From contig NZ_JACAOS010000015.1 of the NCBI RefSeq assembly GCF_013386165.1, positions 507,594 through 571,593 on the forward strand: a DNA stretch of 64,000 bases, read 5' to 3'. The notes beneath the pieces are model-generated. The model saw only the letters and a program-made list of their open reading frames with translations. It was not told the origin of the DNA and ran no database searches. This document shows, piece after piece, positions 1-9,926 of the stretch. Position numbers and translations under genes: made by a program. Positions within the stretch are counted from its first letter, which is position 1. Every line of letters starts with the position of its first letter. The DNA is from Pseudomonas gingeri. Its GTDB lineage: Bacteria > Pseudomonadota > Gammaproteobacteria > Pseudomonadales > Pseudomonadaceae.

Positions 1-239
1 CTATGACGCCCACGCATGAGCATGGGCACCCGAACAACCTGGGCGCCACAATAACTGGAAAATTGTTCGGGATCTTTTTTATAATCTAGGTAGACCCGCC
101 CCTCCGGATAGTTAGGAACCCCGGTTAACACAGTCACATCATGGCCTTTGGCGACAAAGCCTTCGACCATACTGTTGATGCGCATGTTTTCCGGCCAGAA
201 ATATTGAGTCACTACCAGAACTTTCAGTGTTTTGTCCAT
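1..239 (-). CDS. Glycosyltransferase family 4, N-terminal part (window edge)
   Basis: The frame starts at the ATG at 239 and runs off the left edge, giving about 79 residues. The product begins MDKTLKVLVVTQYFWPENM and continues with INSMVEGFVAKGHDVTVLTG and a PNYPEGRVY motif. This is the N-terminal Rossmann half of WbuB/WbjE-type glycosyltransferases, which transfer FucNAc-type sugars to the undecaprenyl-linked O-antigen unit at the inner membrane face. It starts 15 bp after the stop of wbjD, so it is probably the next gene of the same operon, which fits a transferase using the UDP-FucNAc made by the three genes upstream. The C-terminal nucleotide-binding half lies outside the window, so the exact acceptor and sugar cannot be judged. 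Confidence 0.8.
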   Translation of the reverse strand, partial: MDKTLKVLVVTQYFWPENMRINSMVEGFVAKGHDVTVLTGVPNYPEGRVYLDYKKDPEQFSSYCGAQVVRVPMLMRGRH

Positions 240-254
240 CAACTGCGAACTCAA

Positions 255-1385
255 TCAGTATTGCTTCCAGACAGTACGCATGACATAGTCACGGTAGCTG
301 TGAATGATCCTCACGACCTTCTCCGCGACGTTGGGCATGCTGTAATCAGCAACTTGCCGCAAGCTCCGCTCTGCCCCCCGGTGCTGGCTCTCCAGAACCT
401 GCAAACCCTGCAACGCACGATCAACTTCCAGCCCGACCATCATGACCGCAGCCTCCTCCATACCTTCAGGACGCTCGTGGGCTTCACGAATATTCAGCGC
501 TGGGAAATTGAGGATCGACGACTCCTCATTGATAGTGCCGCTATCGGACAACACAGCCTTGGCCGTTAGTTGGAGCTTGTTGTAATCCTTGAAGCCCAGG
601 GGCTTGAGCAGGCGTACGTTCTCATGAAAGGTCACCCCCATCGCGTCCACTCGCTTCTGCGTGCGCGGGTGAGTAGAGACAATAACCGGCAAGTCGTAGT
701 GAGCCGCCACGGTGTTCAACACATCCACCAGCTTGAGGAAGTTTTTGTCGGAGTCGATGTTCTCTTCACGATGAGCACTGACCACAAAAAACTGACCCGC
801 TTCGAGCCCTAGTCTAGCCAGAACATCAGAAGACTCGATCCCCCCCCGATAATGGTTGAGCACCTCGAACATCGGGCTGCCGGTCTTGATTGTCATGTCC
901 GGCGCTAGCCCCTCGCGCAACAGATAATCCCGAGCAATGGAGCTGTACGTCAGGTTTATATCAGCCGTGTGGTCGACTATCCGACGATTGATTTCCTCAG
1001 GAACACGCATATCAAAACAACGATTACCGGCTTCCATATGGAAAGTAGGAATCTTGCGGCGCTTGGCGGGGATGACAGCCATGCAGCTATTCGTATCGCC
1101 CAAAACCAGCAGCGCTTCCGGTTTTTCTTCTTCGAGGACGCGATCCACAGCGATGATCACGTTGCCGATGGTCTGCGCACCACTGGCACCGGCAGCGTTC
1201 AGAAAGTGATCCGGCTTTCGAATACCGAGATCCTGGAAGAAGATCTCATTCAATTCATAGTCGTAATTCTGCCCCGTGTGCACCAGCACATGCTCACAAT
1301 GCTGATCCAATTCGGCGATGACGCGAGAAAGCCGAATGATTTCAGGCCGAGTTCCAACTACCGTAACAATTTTAAGTTTTTTCAT
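255..1385 (-). CDS. wbjD: UDP-N-acetyl-L-fucosamine synthase (UDP-GlcNAc 2-epimerase family)
   Basis: The 376-residue protein has the normal length for the non-hydrolysing UDP-GlcNAc 2-epimerase fold (WecB, FnlC, CapG, WbjD). Visible family motifs are VVGTRPEIIRLSRV at the N-terminus, HTGQNYDYELNEIFF, a LGDTNS loop, the HMEAGNRC substrate loop, VPEEINRRI and SAHREENID, plus SDSGTINEESS near residue 290. The cytoplasmic enzyme performs the last step of UDP-L-FucNAc synthesis, C2 epimerisation. Its position directly after wbjB and wbjC is the standard FucNAc module order, which separates it from a WecB making UDP-ManNAc. It lies about 100 bp downstream of wbjC on the same strand. Assignment to FucNAc synthesis rests on context as well as sequence. 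Confidence 0.9.
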   Translation of the reverse strand: MKKLKIVTVVGTRPEIIRLSRVIAELDQHCEHVLVHTGQNYDYELNEIFFQDLGIRKPDHFLNAAGASGAQTIGNVIIAVDRVLEEEKPEALLVLGDTNSCMAVIPAKRRKIPTFHMEAGNRCFDMRVPEEINRRIVDHTADINLTYSSIARDYLLREGLAPDMTIKTGSPMFEVLNHYRGGIESSDVLARLGLEAGQFFVVSAHREENIDSDKNFLKLVDVLNTVAAHYDLPVIVSTHPRTQKRVDAMGVTFHENVRLLKPLGFKDYNKLQLTAKAVLSDSGTINEESSILNFPALNIREAHERPEGMEEAAVMMVGLEVDRALQGLQVLESQHRGAERSLRQVADYSMPNVAEKVVRIIHSYRDYVMRTVWKQY

Positions 1386-1485
1386 CGTAAAACTCTATTA
1401 AAACCTTTAACAACGCAGAGCGGTTCGACAGGCTCATTGACAATTGGCCTATCACCGGCTATCGACTCCACCCCGACACCGAATA

Positions 1486-2604
1486 CTACAATGATGACTC
1501 TAGTGGCATCGCATAAGTATCGGGGCGCTCACGATCAAAAATTTCATTTGCCCACAACATCACGATCATCTCATGCTCACCGACGTTCGTAATATCATGA
1601 GTCCAGCCTGGCACCGTCTCGACGACTTGCGGGCGCTCACCAGTAGTGACCAGCTCGTAAAATTCCTCGGAGACAATATGACGAAAACGAAAACGGGCTT
1701 CGCCCTTGATCACTAAAAACTTTTCAGTTTTCGAATGGTGATAATGACCGCCACGCGTAACACCAGGATGTGCCGTGAAATAAGAGAATTGGCCGCTGTC
1801 GCCAGTCTTGAGCATCTCGACGAAAACACCCCGTGGGTCACCATACTTAGGTACCTCATACGTGAAGCTTTCCACCGGTAAATAACTTACGTAGGTAGAA
1901 TACAAGGCTCGAACCAGCCCCGTTCCGACCGGCTCACTGATAAGCGTACTACGGCTATCACGAAAAGCATTCAACTGCTCCGCCAATTCACCAACGCTAA
2001 TATTATAATCGGGGCGTACTTCGACATAAGGTGAACCAAACAAGTCACCGTCCATCACCGCAATAAAGTGTCCGATCACATCATCTATATAAACAAGATC
2101 AAGACGCGTATGCCGATCATTAATCTGTATAGGCAAGCCACGGGTGATATTGTGACAAAAAGTAGCCACCACCGAGTTATAATTCGGACGAGCCCATTTA
2201 CCAAACACATTCGGGAGCCTGAACAAGTGTACGGGAGAGCCGTGAGCGCCCTCCAAATCGAGCAACACCTGCTCGGCTGCCCGCTTGCTACAACCGTAGG
2301 GATTATCCAGCTCCGCCTGGCTGGAAGAGGTGTAGAGCACAGGCGTCTTTTTCCCACTGGCCTTTAATGCATCACACAGGGCCAAGGTCAGGTCGGTATT
2401 GCCTACCTTGAACTCCTCTGGTGACTTCGGACGATTTACCCCCGCCAGATGGAAAACGAAATCCACCTGCGACATCAACGGCAACAACTGAGCAGTATCA
2501 TCGTCACGCGTAAAAGAAATAATCTCGATGTCCTTGCGCTCGCCCAGCTGTGCAACCAGATTCTTACCTACGAAACCATTGGCGCCGGTGATCAATACCT
2601 TCAT
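1486..2604 (-). CDS. wbjC: UDP-2-acetamido-2,6-dideoxy-hexulose epimerase/reductase (CapF/FnlB type)
   Basis: At 372 residues it has the two-domain architecture of CapF/FnlB/WbjC. An N-terminal SDR domain starts with the NAD(P) motif TGANGFVGKNL, followed by FHLAGVNRP and the catalytic pair YTSSSQ and YGCSKRAAE. A C-terminal cupin domain (about residues 245-370) contains HPGVTRGGHYHHSKTEKF with clustered histidines for metal. The enzyme carries out C3 epimerisation in the cupin and C4 reduction in the SDR domain in UDP-L-FucNAc synthesis. Its stop is 3 bp downstream of the gene start side of wbjB, so the two genes are tightly coupled. The base composition is more AT-rich than in the housekeeping genes to the right, as expected of O-antigen loci. 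Confidence 0.92.
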   Translation of the reverse strand: MKVLITGANGFVGKNLVAQLGERKDIEIISFTRDDDTAQLLPLMSQVDFVFHLAGVNRPKSPEEFKVGNTDLTLALCDALKASGKKTPVLYTSSSQAELDNPYGCSKRAAEQVLLDLEGAHGSPVHLFRLPNVFGKWARPNYNSVVATFCHNITRGLPIQINDRHTRLDLVYIDDVIGHFIAVMDGDLFGSPYVEVRPDYNISVGELAEQLNAFRDSRSTLISEPVGTGLVRALYSTYVSYLPVESFTYEVPKYGDPRGVFVEMLKTGDSGQFSYFTAHPGVTRGGHYHHSKTEKFLVIKGEARFRFRHIVSEEFYELVTTGERPQVVETVPGWTHDITNVGEHEMIVMLWANEIFDRERPDTYAMPLESSL

Positions 2605-2607
2605 CGA

Positions 2608-3642
2608 TCACTCCTCTGGAGTGGCGTATTCACCACCCTTGATAGCCCGCATAAACTCGAGCTTGAGCAATAGCTGCTGCATGCCTTCGACACTCAACCG
2701 CTCGGTATTGTGTGAATTATAATCGTCCATCTGCGAGATTTTTTCTTCACCTTGCTCGACGTATTTAGAGTAGTTCAGATCGCGCAGATCCGGTGGAATG
2801 CGGTAGTACTCCCCCTTATCCTCGGCACAGGCCATTTCCTCGCGACTGAGCAACGCCTCGTAAAGCTTCTCACCGTGACGCGTACCAATGACCTGAATAG
2901 GGTGGTCCGGCTTATCGAGCATGAGGACAAGGGCCCGAGCCAAGGTCTCGACAGTTGCGGCAGGCGCCTTCTGTACGAACAGGTCACCGTTGCGCCCATG
3001 CTCGAAAGCGTACAGTACCAAATCAACGGCATCGGCCAGCGTCATCATGAAACGGGTCATATTGGGATCAGTCAGCGTAAGCGCGTTATTCGCGCGAATC
3101 TGCTCGATAAACAGAGGGATTACCGACCCCCGCGAAGCCATCACGTTTCCGTATCGGGTACCGCAGATGACGGTCTTGCTGTCATCGACATTACGCGACT
3201 TGGCAACCATGACTTTCTCCATCATCGCCTTGGAGATACCCATCGCGTTGATCGGGTAAACCGCCTTGTCTGTGCTCAGGCAGACCACACGCTTCACAGC
3301 ATTCTGAATCGCCGCCTCCAGGACATTCTCGGTACCGATGACATTGGTCTTCACGGCTTCCATCGGATGAAACTCGCAGGAAGGAACCTGCTTCAGCGCC
3401 GCCGCGTGAAAAATGTAATCCACACCACGCGTAGCATTCAAAATGCTTTGATAGTCGCGCACATCGCCGATATAGAACTTCAGCTTGGGGTTGGAGTACA
3501 GCTTGCGCATGTCATCCTGCTTCTTCTCGTCGCGACTGAAGATGCGGATTTCAGCGATTGGGCTGTCGAGGAAGCGCTTGAGGACGGCATTTCCGAAGGA
3601 ACCGGTACCACCAGTAATAAGAAGAGTTTTTCCGCTGAACAT
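2608..3642 (-). CDS. wbjB: UDP-N-acetylglucosamine 4,6-dehydratase/5-epimerase (FnlA/CapE type)
   Basis: The start is set at the ATG at 3642 (MFSGKTLLITGG), which follows an AGGG Shine-Dalgarno; a 14-residue upstream extension is open but lacks one. The 344-residue protein is an extended SDR with TGGTGSFGNAVL for NAD(P), FHAAALKQVPSCEFHP typical of inverting 4,6-dehydratases, and the unusual active-site MGISKAMMEK in place of YxxxK, a known trait of the CapE/FlaA1 family. It starts the UDP-GlcNAc to UDP-L-FucNAc route. It is the first gene of the visible O-antigen segment, transcribed away from ihfB. No promoter could be assigned with confidence in the long upstream spacer. Confidence 0.92.
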   Translation of the reverse strand: MFSGKTLLITGGTGSFGNAVLKRFLDSPIAEIRIFSRDEKKQDDMRKLYSNPKLKFYIGDVRDYQSILNATRGVDYIFHAAALKQVPSCEFHPMEAVKTNVIGTENVLEAAIQNAVKRVVCLSTDKAVYPINAMGISKAMMEKVMVAKSRNVDDSKTVICGTRYGNVMASRGSVIPLFIEQIRANNALTLTDPNMTRFMMTLADAVDLVLYAFEHGRNGDLFVQKAPAATVETLARALVLMLDKPDHPIQVIGTRHGEKLYEALLSREEMACAEDKGEYYRIPPDLRDLNYSKYVEQGEEKISQMDDYNSHNTERLSVEGMQQLLLKLEFMRAIKGGEYATPEE

Positions 3643-4468
3643 ATTAGACCCTAAAACAATGCGCGCGACTCGATAGTCATTCAATCGATAGTGGCGCTGA
3701 ATAAATCAATTCGTCTCTTGCAGCCCACCAAGATGGCTGGTCAACACAGAGCCGCGAGCCCTTTGAAAACGAAAACTCGCAGCAAGGGCGCTCCTTACCC
3801 CTGTAATCACGACAACCTTGTCAATCCGGCAAGAACGTGAGCCCCTACAGGCACTGAAATACAAACGAATCGACGTAGCTCGTCATACCAACTGACATCA
3901 TACTCCGCCATCCGACGCCCGTTGTGGCGAGATGACTCCATTTTACTGAAATCTTCATCGCACCGAGTCGCTTACCAATACATTTCGATGACCAGGTAAC
4001 GTCCCACCTCATTGGATACTGCAAAAAATATCCCTGTGCAGAGACCTTGCCTGAAGTGACCTTGCAGTTCAAGCCAAGCCAAGCCAAGCCAGCCCACCCC
4101 TCCCATTCCCTGACGCACCACTCAGGAAACAGTCGATTGAAAACACAAAAACCGCAGACAGCCGAAGCGAAGGATGCGGGCCCTCACCCCTAACGTGAAA
4201 ACAGAATGGAAATTTCAGAGTAATCTCAATCGAACGGCCGCAAAAAAAACAAGCAACCAGCTTGTACGCCCCTGTACAGAAACGCATTCGAGAAGAAAGC
4301 CACAACGGGCAACGCCAGCATCAAACTATACTCAGAGCTGAATATAACCAAAGGGCGGCAGGACAAGACAACCAAAAAACACTCAACACCTCGGCCTTGC
4401 ATTGACCAAGAAGAGCAGGGGGCACATCATCAATAATCAGCCGGGACAGATGAGTCGTCCCTCACGAT
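3643..4468. other. Long gene-free spacer between O-antigen genes and ihfB
   Basis: About 826 bp hold no open frame with a ribosome-binding site or recognisable product on either strand. The stretch is more AT-rich than the flanking housekeeping DNA. It contains a pentanucleotide repeat at 4071-4090 and an inverted repeat TGTAC/GTACA at 4263-4278. In P. aeruginosa this position next to himD/ihfB is occupied by wzz, and other Pseudomonas commonly have small membrane genes here; none is present. I see no JUMPstart/ops core (GGCGGTAG) on the minus strand. Confidence 0.6.
4071..4090. repeat. Tandem AAGCC pentamer, four copies
   Basis: Four perfect head-to-tail copies of AAGCC are followed by a partial copy (AGCC). 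The array lies in the non-coding spacer upstream of the O-antigen genes. Such short arrays can change length by slippage, but no reading frame crosses this one, so a phase-variation role is not supported. Confidence 0.8.
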
Positions 4469-4762
4469 TCAAATATCGTCTTCTTCTTCATTCACCCGAT
4501 CCCGCAGCTCCTTCCCCGGCTTGAAATGCGGTACAAATTTCCCATCCAGACTCACCGACTGCCCGGTCTTCGGGTTGCGCCCAACCCGCGGGGCGCGGTA
4601 GTGCAGCGAAAAGCTCCCGAACCCACGGATCTCGATCCGATCCCCGGTTGCCAGGCACTGGGACATTTGCTCAAGCATAGTCTTGATGGCCAGCTCCACA
4701 TCCTTGGATGAAAGCAGCCCCTGATGGGTGACAATTCGTTCGATCAGCTCCGACTTCGTCAT
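4469..4762 (-). CDS. ihfB: Integration host factor subunit beta
   Basis: The 97-residue protein is a full-length IHF beta subunit: [10 protein letters not shown] at the N-terminus, the [17 protein letters not shown] beta-arm start, and RNPKTG with [15 protein letters not shown] at the end. With IhfA it forms the heterodimer that bends DNA at recombination sites and sigma-54 promoters in the nucleoid. The start follows an AAGGGA Shine-Dalgarno. It lies downstream of rpsA on the same strand, as in P. aeruginosa, but here a small lipoprotein gene sits between them. The acidic tail NEEEDDI is usual. Confidence 0.97.
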   Translation of the reverse strand: MTKSELIERIVTHQGLLSSKDVELAIKTMLEQMSQCLATGDRIEIRGFGSFSLHYRAPRVGRNPKTGQSVSLDGKFVPHFKPGKELRDRVNEEEDDI

Positions 4763-4884
4763 ATTTTTCCCTTCTTTTTCAAGCAGCTAGGAAAGTACTT
4801 CGAAGGTTTTAGCATGAGCGGAGGGTTTTGAACAGCCCATCTATTGACTTATCTACACCCAGAAGAAACAAGAAATGGGATCGC

Positions 4885-5166
4885 CTAATTACAAATCACC
4901 AGCATGGTACGAGTAACAGCCCCAGCTGGGTTCCAGCCGAAAAGATATCCATCTCCCTCGTCCTTGGCATCACTGGACCGGGTGACGATCTTATAGCCCT
5001 GAGCCTTGCACTCCTGGGCCGCCCGCTGGTAACACTTGTCCCAATCCCCCCCTAGCCCCGAGCAATCGATCTCGATACCACTCACGCCTCGCCTGACGTG
5101 AGTCGTAGCCTGGGTAACGCACCCCGCGAGTAACAACAACGCGAGGACAACCATTAGCTTGCTCAT
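4885..5166 (-). CDS. Small putative lipoprotein of unknown function
   Basis: The chosen ATG at 5166 follows a good AGGAG and gives 93 residues beginning MSKLMVVLALLLLAGC. This is a classical lipoprotein signal with the lipobox LLAGC and acylated Cys16. The mature part is short, with three more cysteines (in DCSGLGGDWDKCY, AQECKAQG and the C-terminal VICN), so disulfides in the periplasm are likely. I do not recognise a named domain. It lies between rpsA and ihfB on the same strand, after the rpsA terminator, so it probably has its own promoter. The upstream in-frame extension to 5211 would bury the signal peptide and is rejected. Confidence 0.7.
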   Translation of the reverse strand: MSKLMVVLALLLLAGCVTQATTHVRRGVSGIEIDCSGLGGDWDKCYQRAAQECKAQGYKIVTRSSDAKDEGDGYLFGWNPAGAVTRTMLVICN

Positions 5167-5306
5167 TCCACTCCTTACTGGCGCGCTCCCTGAACCGCTC
5201 ACGGAGCACAAACGCGCGATACCGACGACAAACGTTTTTACACTGATAAATGAGACCGCCGCTACCCTGAATTCGTTTCAGACTTTGAACGTCAAATCGC
5301 GGGCAC

Positions 5307-5335
5307 AAAAAAGGGCGACCGAAGTCGCCCTTTTT
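5307..5335 (-). terminator. Rho-independent terminator of rpsA
   Basis: A perfect 7-bp stem GGGCGAC/GTCGCCC closes a four-base TTCG loop (minus-strand reading) and is followed by six T residues. It starts 18 bp past the rpsA stop. The opposite strand also has a T run, so it could act in both directions. Confidence 0.9.
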
Positions 5336-5352
5336 CTATGGTCCAACAGAAC

Positions 5353-7044
5353 TTAGTTCTGTTTTTCCATCTGTGCACGCAGCAGAGCACCGAGGGTGGT
5401 GTCGACTGGAGCATCCGAAGCAGCTGGCTTGTCGCGCAGGCTCTGGATGGCTTCTTTTTCGTCTTCAACGTCTTTCGACTTGATCGACAGCTGGATCACG
5501 CGGCTCTTGCGGTCAACGCTGATGATCTTGGCTTCTACTTCTTCGCCTTCTTTCAGAACGTTGCGCGCGTCTTCAACGCGGTCACGGCTGATTTCGGAGG
5601 CTTTCAGAGTCGCTTCGATATCGTCGGCCAGAACGATGATGGCGCCTTTGGCGTCAACTTCTTTCACGATGCCTTTAACGATGGCGCCTTTGTCGTTAAC
5701 CGAGACGTACTCGGAGAACGGGTCGCTTTCCAGTTGCTTGATACCCAGGGAGATGCGCTCGCGCTCTGGGTCAACCGACAGGATAACGGTGTCCAGCTCG
5801 TCGCCCTTCTTGAAACGACGTACGGCTTCTTCGCCCACTTCGTTCCAGGAGATGTCGGACAGGTGAACCAGACCGTCGATGCCGCCGTCCAGACCAATGA
5901 AGATACCGAAATCGGTGATCGACTTGATGGTGCCGGAGATCTTGTCGCCCTTGTTGAACTGGCCAGAGAAGTCTTCCCATGGGTTCGACTTGCACTGCTT
6001 GATGCCCAGGGAGATACGACGACGCTCTTCGTCGATGTCCAGAACCATAACTTCCACTTCGTCGCCGACTTGTACGACTTTCGAAGGGTGGATGTTCTTG
6101 TTGGTCCAGTCCATTTCGGAAACGTGTACCAGGCCTTCAACGCCTTCTTCCAGCTCAGCGAAGCAGCCGTAGTCGGTCAGGTTGGTAACACGAGCGGTGA
6201 CGCGAGTGCTTTCTGGGTAACGGGCTTTGATAGCAACCCATGGATCTTCGCCCAGTTGCTTCAGGCCCAGGGAAACACGATTGCGCTCGCGATCGTACTT
6301 CAGAACCTTGACATCGATCTCGTCGCCAACGTTGACGATTTCCGATGGGTGCTTGATACGCTTCCAAGCCATGTCGGTGATGTGCAGCAGGCCATCGACG
6401 CCACCCAGATCGACGAATGCGCCGTAATCGGTGAGGTTCTTGACGATACCTTTGACTTGCTGACCTTCCTGCAAGGATTCCAGCAGAGCTTCGCGCTCGG
6501 CGGAGTTCTCGGCTTCCAGGACGCTGCGACGGGAAACGACAACGTTGTTGCGCTTCTGGTCCAGCTTGATGACCTTGAACTCGAGCTCTTTGCCTTCCAG
6601 GTGCGTGGTGTCGCGCACTGGACGGACGTCAACCAGAGAACCTGGCAGGAACGCACGGATGCCGTTAACGTCGACAGTGAAGCCGCCTTTAACCTTACCG
6701 TTGATAACGCCCTTGACCACTTCTTCGGCTGCGAAGGCTGCTTCCAGAACGATCCAGCATTCAGCGCGCTTGGCTTTTTCACGGGACAGCTTGGTTTCAC
6801 CAAAGCCATCTTCAACCGAATCCAGCGCCACGTGAACTTCGTCACCGACGTTGATGTTCAGCTCGCCAGCATCGTTGTAGAACTGTTCCAGCGGGATCAG
6901 AGCTTCAGACTTCAGACCGGCGTGGACAGTGACCCAACGAGCTTGGTAATCGATATCAACGATAACACCGGTGATGATCGAACCAGCCTGAAGATTAAGG
7001 GTCTTCAAGCTCTCTTCAAAGAGTTCCGCAAAGCTTTCGCTCAT
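5353..7044 (-). CDS. rpsA: 30S ribosomal protein S1
   Basis: The start is the ATG at 7044 ([18 protein letters not shown]), preceded by AGGA; 37 upstream in-frame residues have no support. The 563-residue protein consists of six S1 RNA-binding repeats at roughly residues 20-90, 105-170, 190-260, 277-347, 364-434 and 450-520. The last four show the conserved pattern of tracts such as [37 protein letters not shown] and RISLGIKQ. S1 binds mRNA on the 30S subunit and helps initiation on weak Shine-Dalgarno messages. The gene follows cmk on the same strand and ends at a strong terminator. The leader contains two hairpins that may serve autoregulation. Confidence 0.98.
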   Translation of the reverse strand: MSESFAELFEESLKTLNLQAGSIITGVIVDIDYQARWVTVHAGLKSEALIPLEQFYNDAGELNINVGDEVHVALDSVEDGFGETKLSREKAKRAECWIVLEAAFAAEEVVKGVINGKVKGGFTVDVNGIRAFLPGSLVDVRPVRDTTHLEGKELEFKVIKLDQKRNNVVVSRRSVLEAENSAEREALLESLQEGQQVKGIVKNLTDYGAFVDLGGVDGLLHITDMAWKRIKHPSEIVNVGDEIDVKVLKYDRERNRVSLGLKQLGEDPWVAIKARYPESTRVTARVTNLTDYGCFAELEEGVEGLVHVSEMDWTNKNIHPSKVVQVGDEVEVMVLDIDEERRRISLGIKQCKSNPWEDFSGQFNKGDKISGTIKSITDFGIFIGLDGGIDGLVHLSDISWNEVGEEAVRRFKKGDELDTVILSVDPERERISLGIKQLESDPFSEYVSVNDKGAIVKGIVKEVDAKGAIIVLADDIEATLKASEISRDRVEDARNVLKEGEEVEAKIISVDRKSRVIQLSIKSKDVEDEKEAIQSLRDKPAASDAPVDTTLGALLRAQMEKQN

Positions 7045-7050
7045 TTTAAT

Positions 7051-7104
7051 TCCTGTTGATAAGGGCGAAGAATACGCCCATCTGCCACACCCCAGACGGT
7101 GTGG
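7051..7104 (-). promoter_or_regulatory. rpsA 5' leader with two hairpins
   Basis: Two perfect inverted repeats lie just upstream of the rpsA start: GGGCG/CGCCC at 7063-7079 and a 7-bp stem CCACACC/GGTGTGG at 7085-7104. In E. coli and relatives the rpsA leader folds into consecutive hairpins that S1 protein recognises to repress its own translation. The arrangement here fits that idea, but the loop sequences differ and this is inference. Confidence 0.4.
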
Positions 7105-7164
7105 GTTACGTTCATATGAAAGAGGCCATGCAGGACTATGACTGGTCCCCTGCACACCTCTTGG

Positions 7165-7854
7165 TCACCCGGCGATATCGCGAATGGCGATCTCGCTCAT
7201 GATGCGTTCCAGCACCTGCTCGATGGACAATTCCGTGGAATCCAGCTGTATGGCGTCAGCCGCCGGCTTGAGCGGGGCTACCGCTCGCTGGGTGTCACGC
7301 TCATCACGTGCACGTATCTCATCTAGCAGACTCGACAGACTAACATCATCGCCCTTGGCCTTCAACTGCAAGTACCGGCGACGAGCACGCTCCTCGGAGC
7401 TGGCCGTCAAGAAAATCTTCAGCGGCGCATCGGGAAACACCACCGTGCCCATGTCCCGGCCATCGGCCACCAGCCCCGGAGGCTCCTGGAACGCCCGCTG
7501 GCGCTGCAGCAAAGCTTCACGCACCGCCGGCAATGCCGCCACCTGGGAAGCCCAGGCACCGACCTGCTCGTTGCGGATATCTTCGGTGACATCGTCGCCC
7601 TCAAGAATGATCCGCGCCGCACGCTCACTGGTCGCGCCGAGGAACTGCACATCCAGATGAGCGGCCAGGGCCTTGAGGAGCTCTTCGTTGGTCAGGTCGA
7701 CGCCATGGTTGCGCGCGGCGAACGCCAGCAGCCGATAAAGGGCGCCGGAATCCAGCAGGCACCAGTTCAGGCGCTTGGCCAGGATGCCGGCGACCGTGCC
7801 CTTGCCCGAACCGCTCGGCCCGTCAATGGTGATAACTGGAGCTTGAATATTCAC
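7165..7854 (-). CDS. cmk: Cytidylate kinase
   Basis: The 229-residue protein has the P-loop GPSGSGKGT at residues 13-21, the CMP-binding tract [29 protein letters not shown] and the lid-region [14 protein letters not shown]. It phosphorylates CMP and dCMP in the cytoplasm. Its ATG overlaps the tyrA stop by 4 bp (ATGA), so it is translationally coupled to the aromatic pathway genes upstream, and it is followed by rpsA. This cmk-rpsA order is conserved in gammaproteobacteria. Confidence 0.97.
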   Translation of the reverse strand: MNIQAPVITIDGPSGSGKGTVAGILAKRLNWCLLDSGALYRLLAFAARNHGVDLTNEELLKALAAHLDVQFLGATSERAARIILEGDDVTEDIRNEQVGAWASQVAALPAVREALLQRQRAFQEPPGLVADGRDMGTVVFPDAPLKIFLTASSEERARRRYLQLKAKGDDVSLSSLLDEIRARDERDTQRAVAPLKPAADAIQLDSTELSIEQVLERIMSEIAIRDIAG

Positions 7855-8798
7855 GAGCGTGCCTCTTTGTGATCATCATTGGCGTTCTGGGTACCCTTGC
7901 GGGCCCGACGAGCCAGAATTCTGCCGAAATGCTCGCGCGCCGCTTGCGCACGCTGGAATACCTCCAGCAACTGCGGCCCATCCCCGGCATCGACGGCATC
8001 GCGCAAGACGTCCAGGTCACCGCGAAAGGTGTCCAGCGCCCGCAGGACCGCTTCCCGATTGGCCAGAAAGATATCGTGCCACATCACCGGATCGCTGCCA
8101 GCTATCCGCGTGAAATCACGGAAACCACCCGCCGCGTAGCGAAAAATCTCCAGGTTCTCGTTGCGCTTGGCCAACGAATCCACCAGGCCGAAGGCCAGCA
8201 GGTGCGGCAGATGGCTGGTTGCCGCCAGCACTTCGTCATGACGCTCGACCTGCATGTGCTCGACATCCGCACCCAGGGCCCGCCAGAGCGCATCGACCGT
8301 CGCAACCGCCGACGGATCGGTCTCGGCCAACGGCGTCAGGATCACCTTGTGGCGACGGAACAGCACACTGTTGGAGGCCTGCACACCGCTCTGCTCGGAC
8401 CCGGCAATCGGGTGTCCCGGGACAAAGCGCGATGGCATGCAGCCAAAGGCCCGACCAGCGGCACGCACGACATTACCCTTGGCACTGCCGACATCCGTAA
8501 GGATCGCCTGGCCCAGGTCCATGCCCGCCAGCAGGCCAAGCATTTTCTCCATGGCCAGGATCGGCACCGCCAGCTGAATCACATCGGCGCCCTGGCAAGC
8601 CGTCGCCAGGTCAGCCTCGCAGCGATCGACCACACCCAGCTCGACGGCCAGTTCACGGGAGAGCGGATCAAGATCAACGCCCACCACTTCCTGGCACAGA
8701 CCGCTTTCCCGCAGGCCCTTGGCGAAGGATCCGCCGATCAACCCCAGACCTACCACCACAAGGCGGCCGATCATAGGCTTTACAGATTGCATCGACAT
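7851..8798 (-). CDS. tyrA: Prephenate/arogenate dehydrogenase, stand-alone (no AroA domain)
   Basis: The protein carries an NAD-binding motif [16 protein letters not shown], then [34 protein letters not shown] with the catalytic histidine, and the helical dimer domain with [12 protein letters not shown] and [17 protein letters not shown]. It oxidises prephenate or arogenate for tyrosine synthesis. In many Pseudomonas this ORF continues as a TyrA-AroA (EPSP synthase) fusion of about 750 residues. Here it ends after the TyrA part with a tail [16 protein letters not shown] and overlaps cmk directly. The start is uncertain: ATGs at 8798, 8792 and 8774 all lack a strong Shine-Dalgarno; 8798 lies 4 bp after the hisC stop. 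Confidence 0.93.
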   Translation of the reverse strand: MSMQSVKPMIGRLVVVGLGLIGGSFAKGLRESGLCQEVVGVDLDPLSRELAVELGVVDRCEADLATACQGADVIQLAVPILAMEKMLGLLAGMDLGQAILTDVGSAKGNVVRAAGRAFGCMPSRFVPGHPIAGSEQSGVQASNSVLFRRHKVILTPLAETDPSAVATVDALWRALGADVEHMQVERHDEVLAATSHLPHLLAFGLVDSLAKRNENLEIFRYAAGGFRDFTRIAGSDPVMWHDIFLANREAVLRALDTFRGDLDVLRDAVDAGDGPQLLEVFQRAQAAREHFGRILARRARKGTQNANDDHKEARS

Positions 8799-8802
8799 GA
8801 CA

Positions 8803-9915
<1,113 letters not shown>

Positions 9916-9926
9916 GATCAACGCCT

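Noticed and set aside
4069..4305. Minus-strand open frame of 78 codons in the spacer beside ihfB
   Set aside because: It has no ribosome-binding site, an unnatural composition and covers the AAGCC repeat; it looks like a chance frame.
5338..7059. 573-codon plus-strand frame opposite rpsA
   Set aside because: It is the antisense shadow of the repeated S1 domains, with no ribosome site and composition mirroring rpsA codons.
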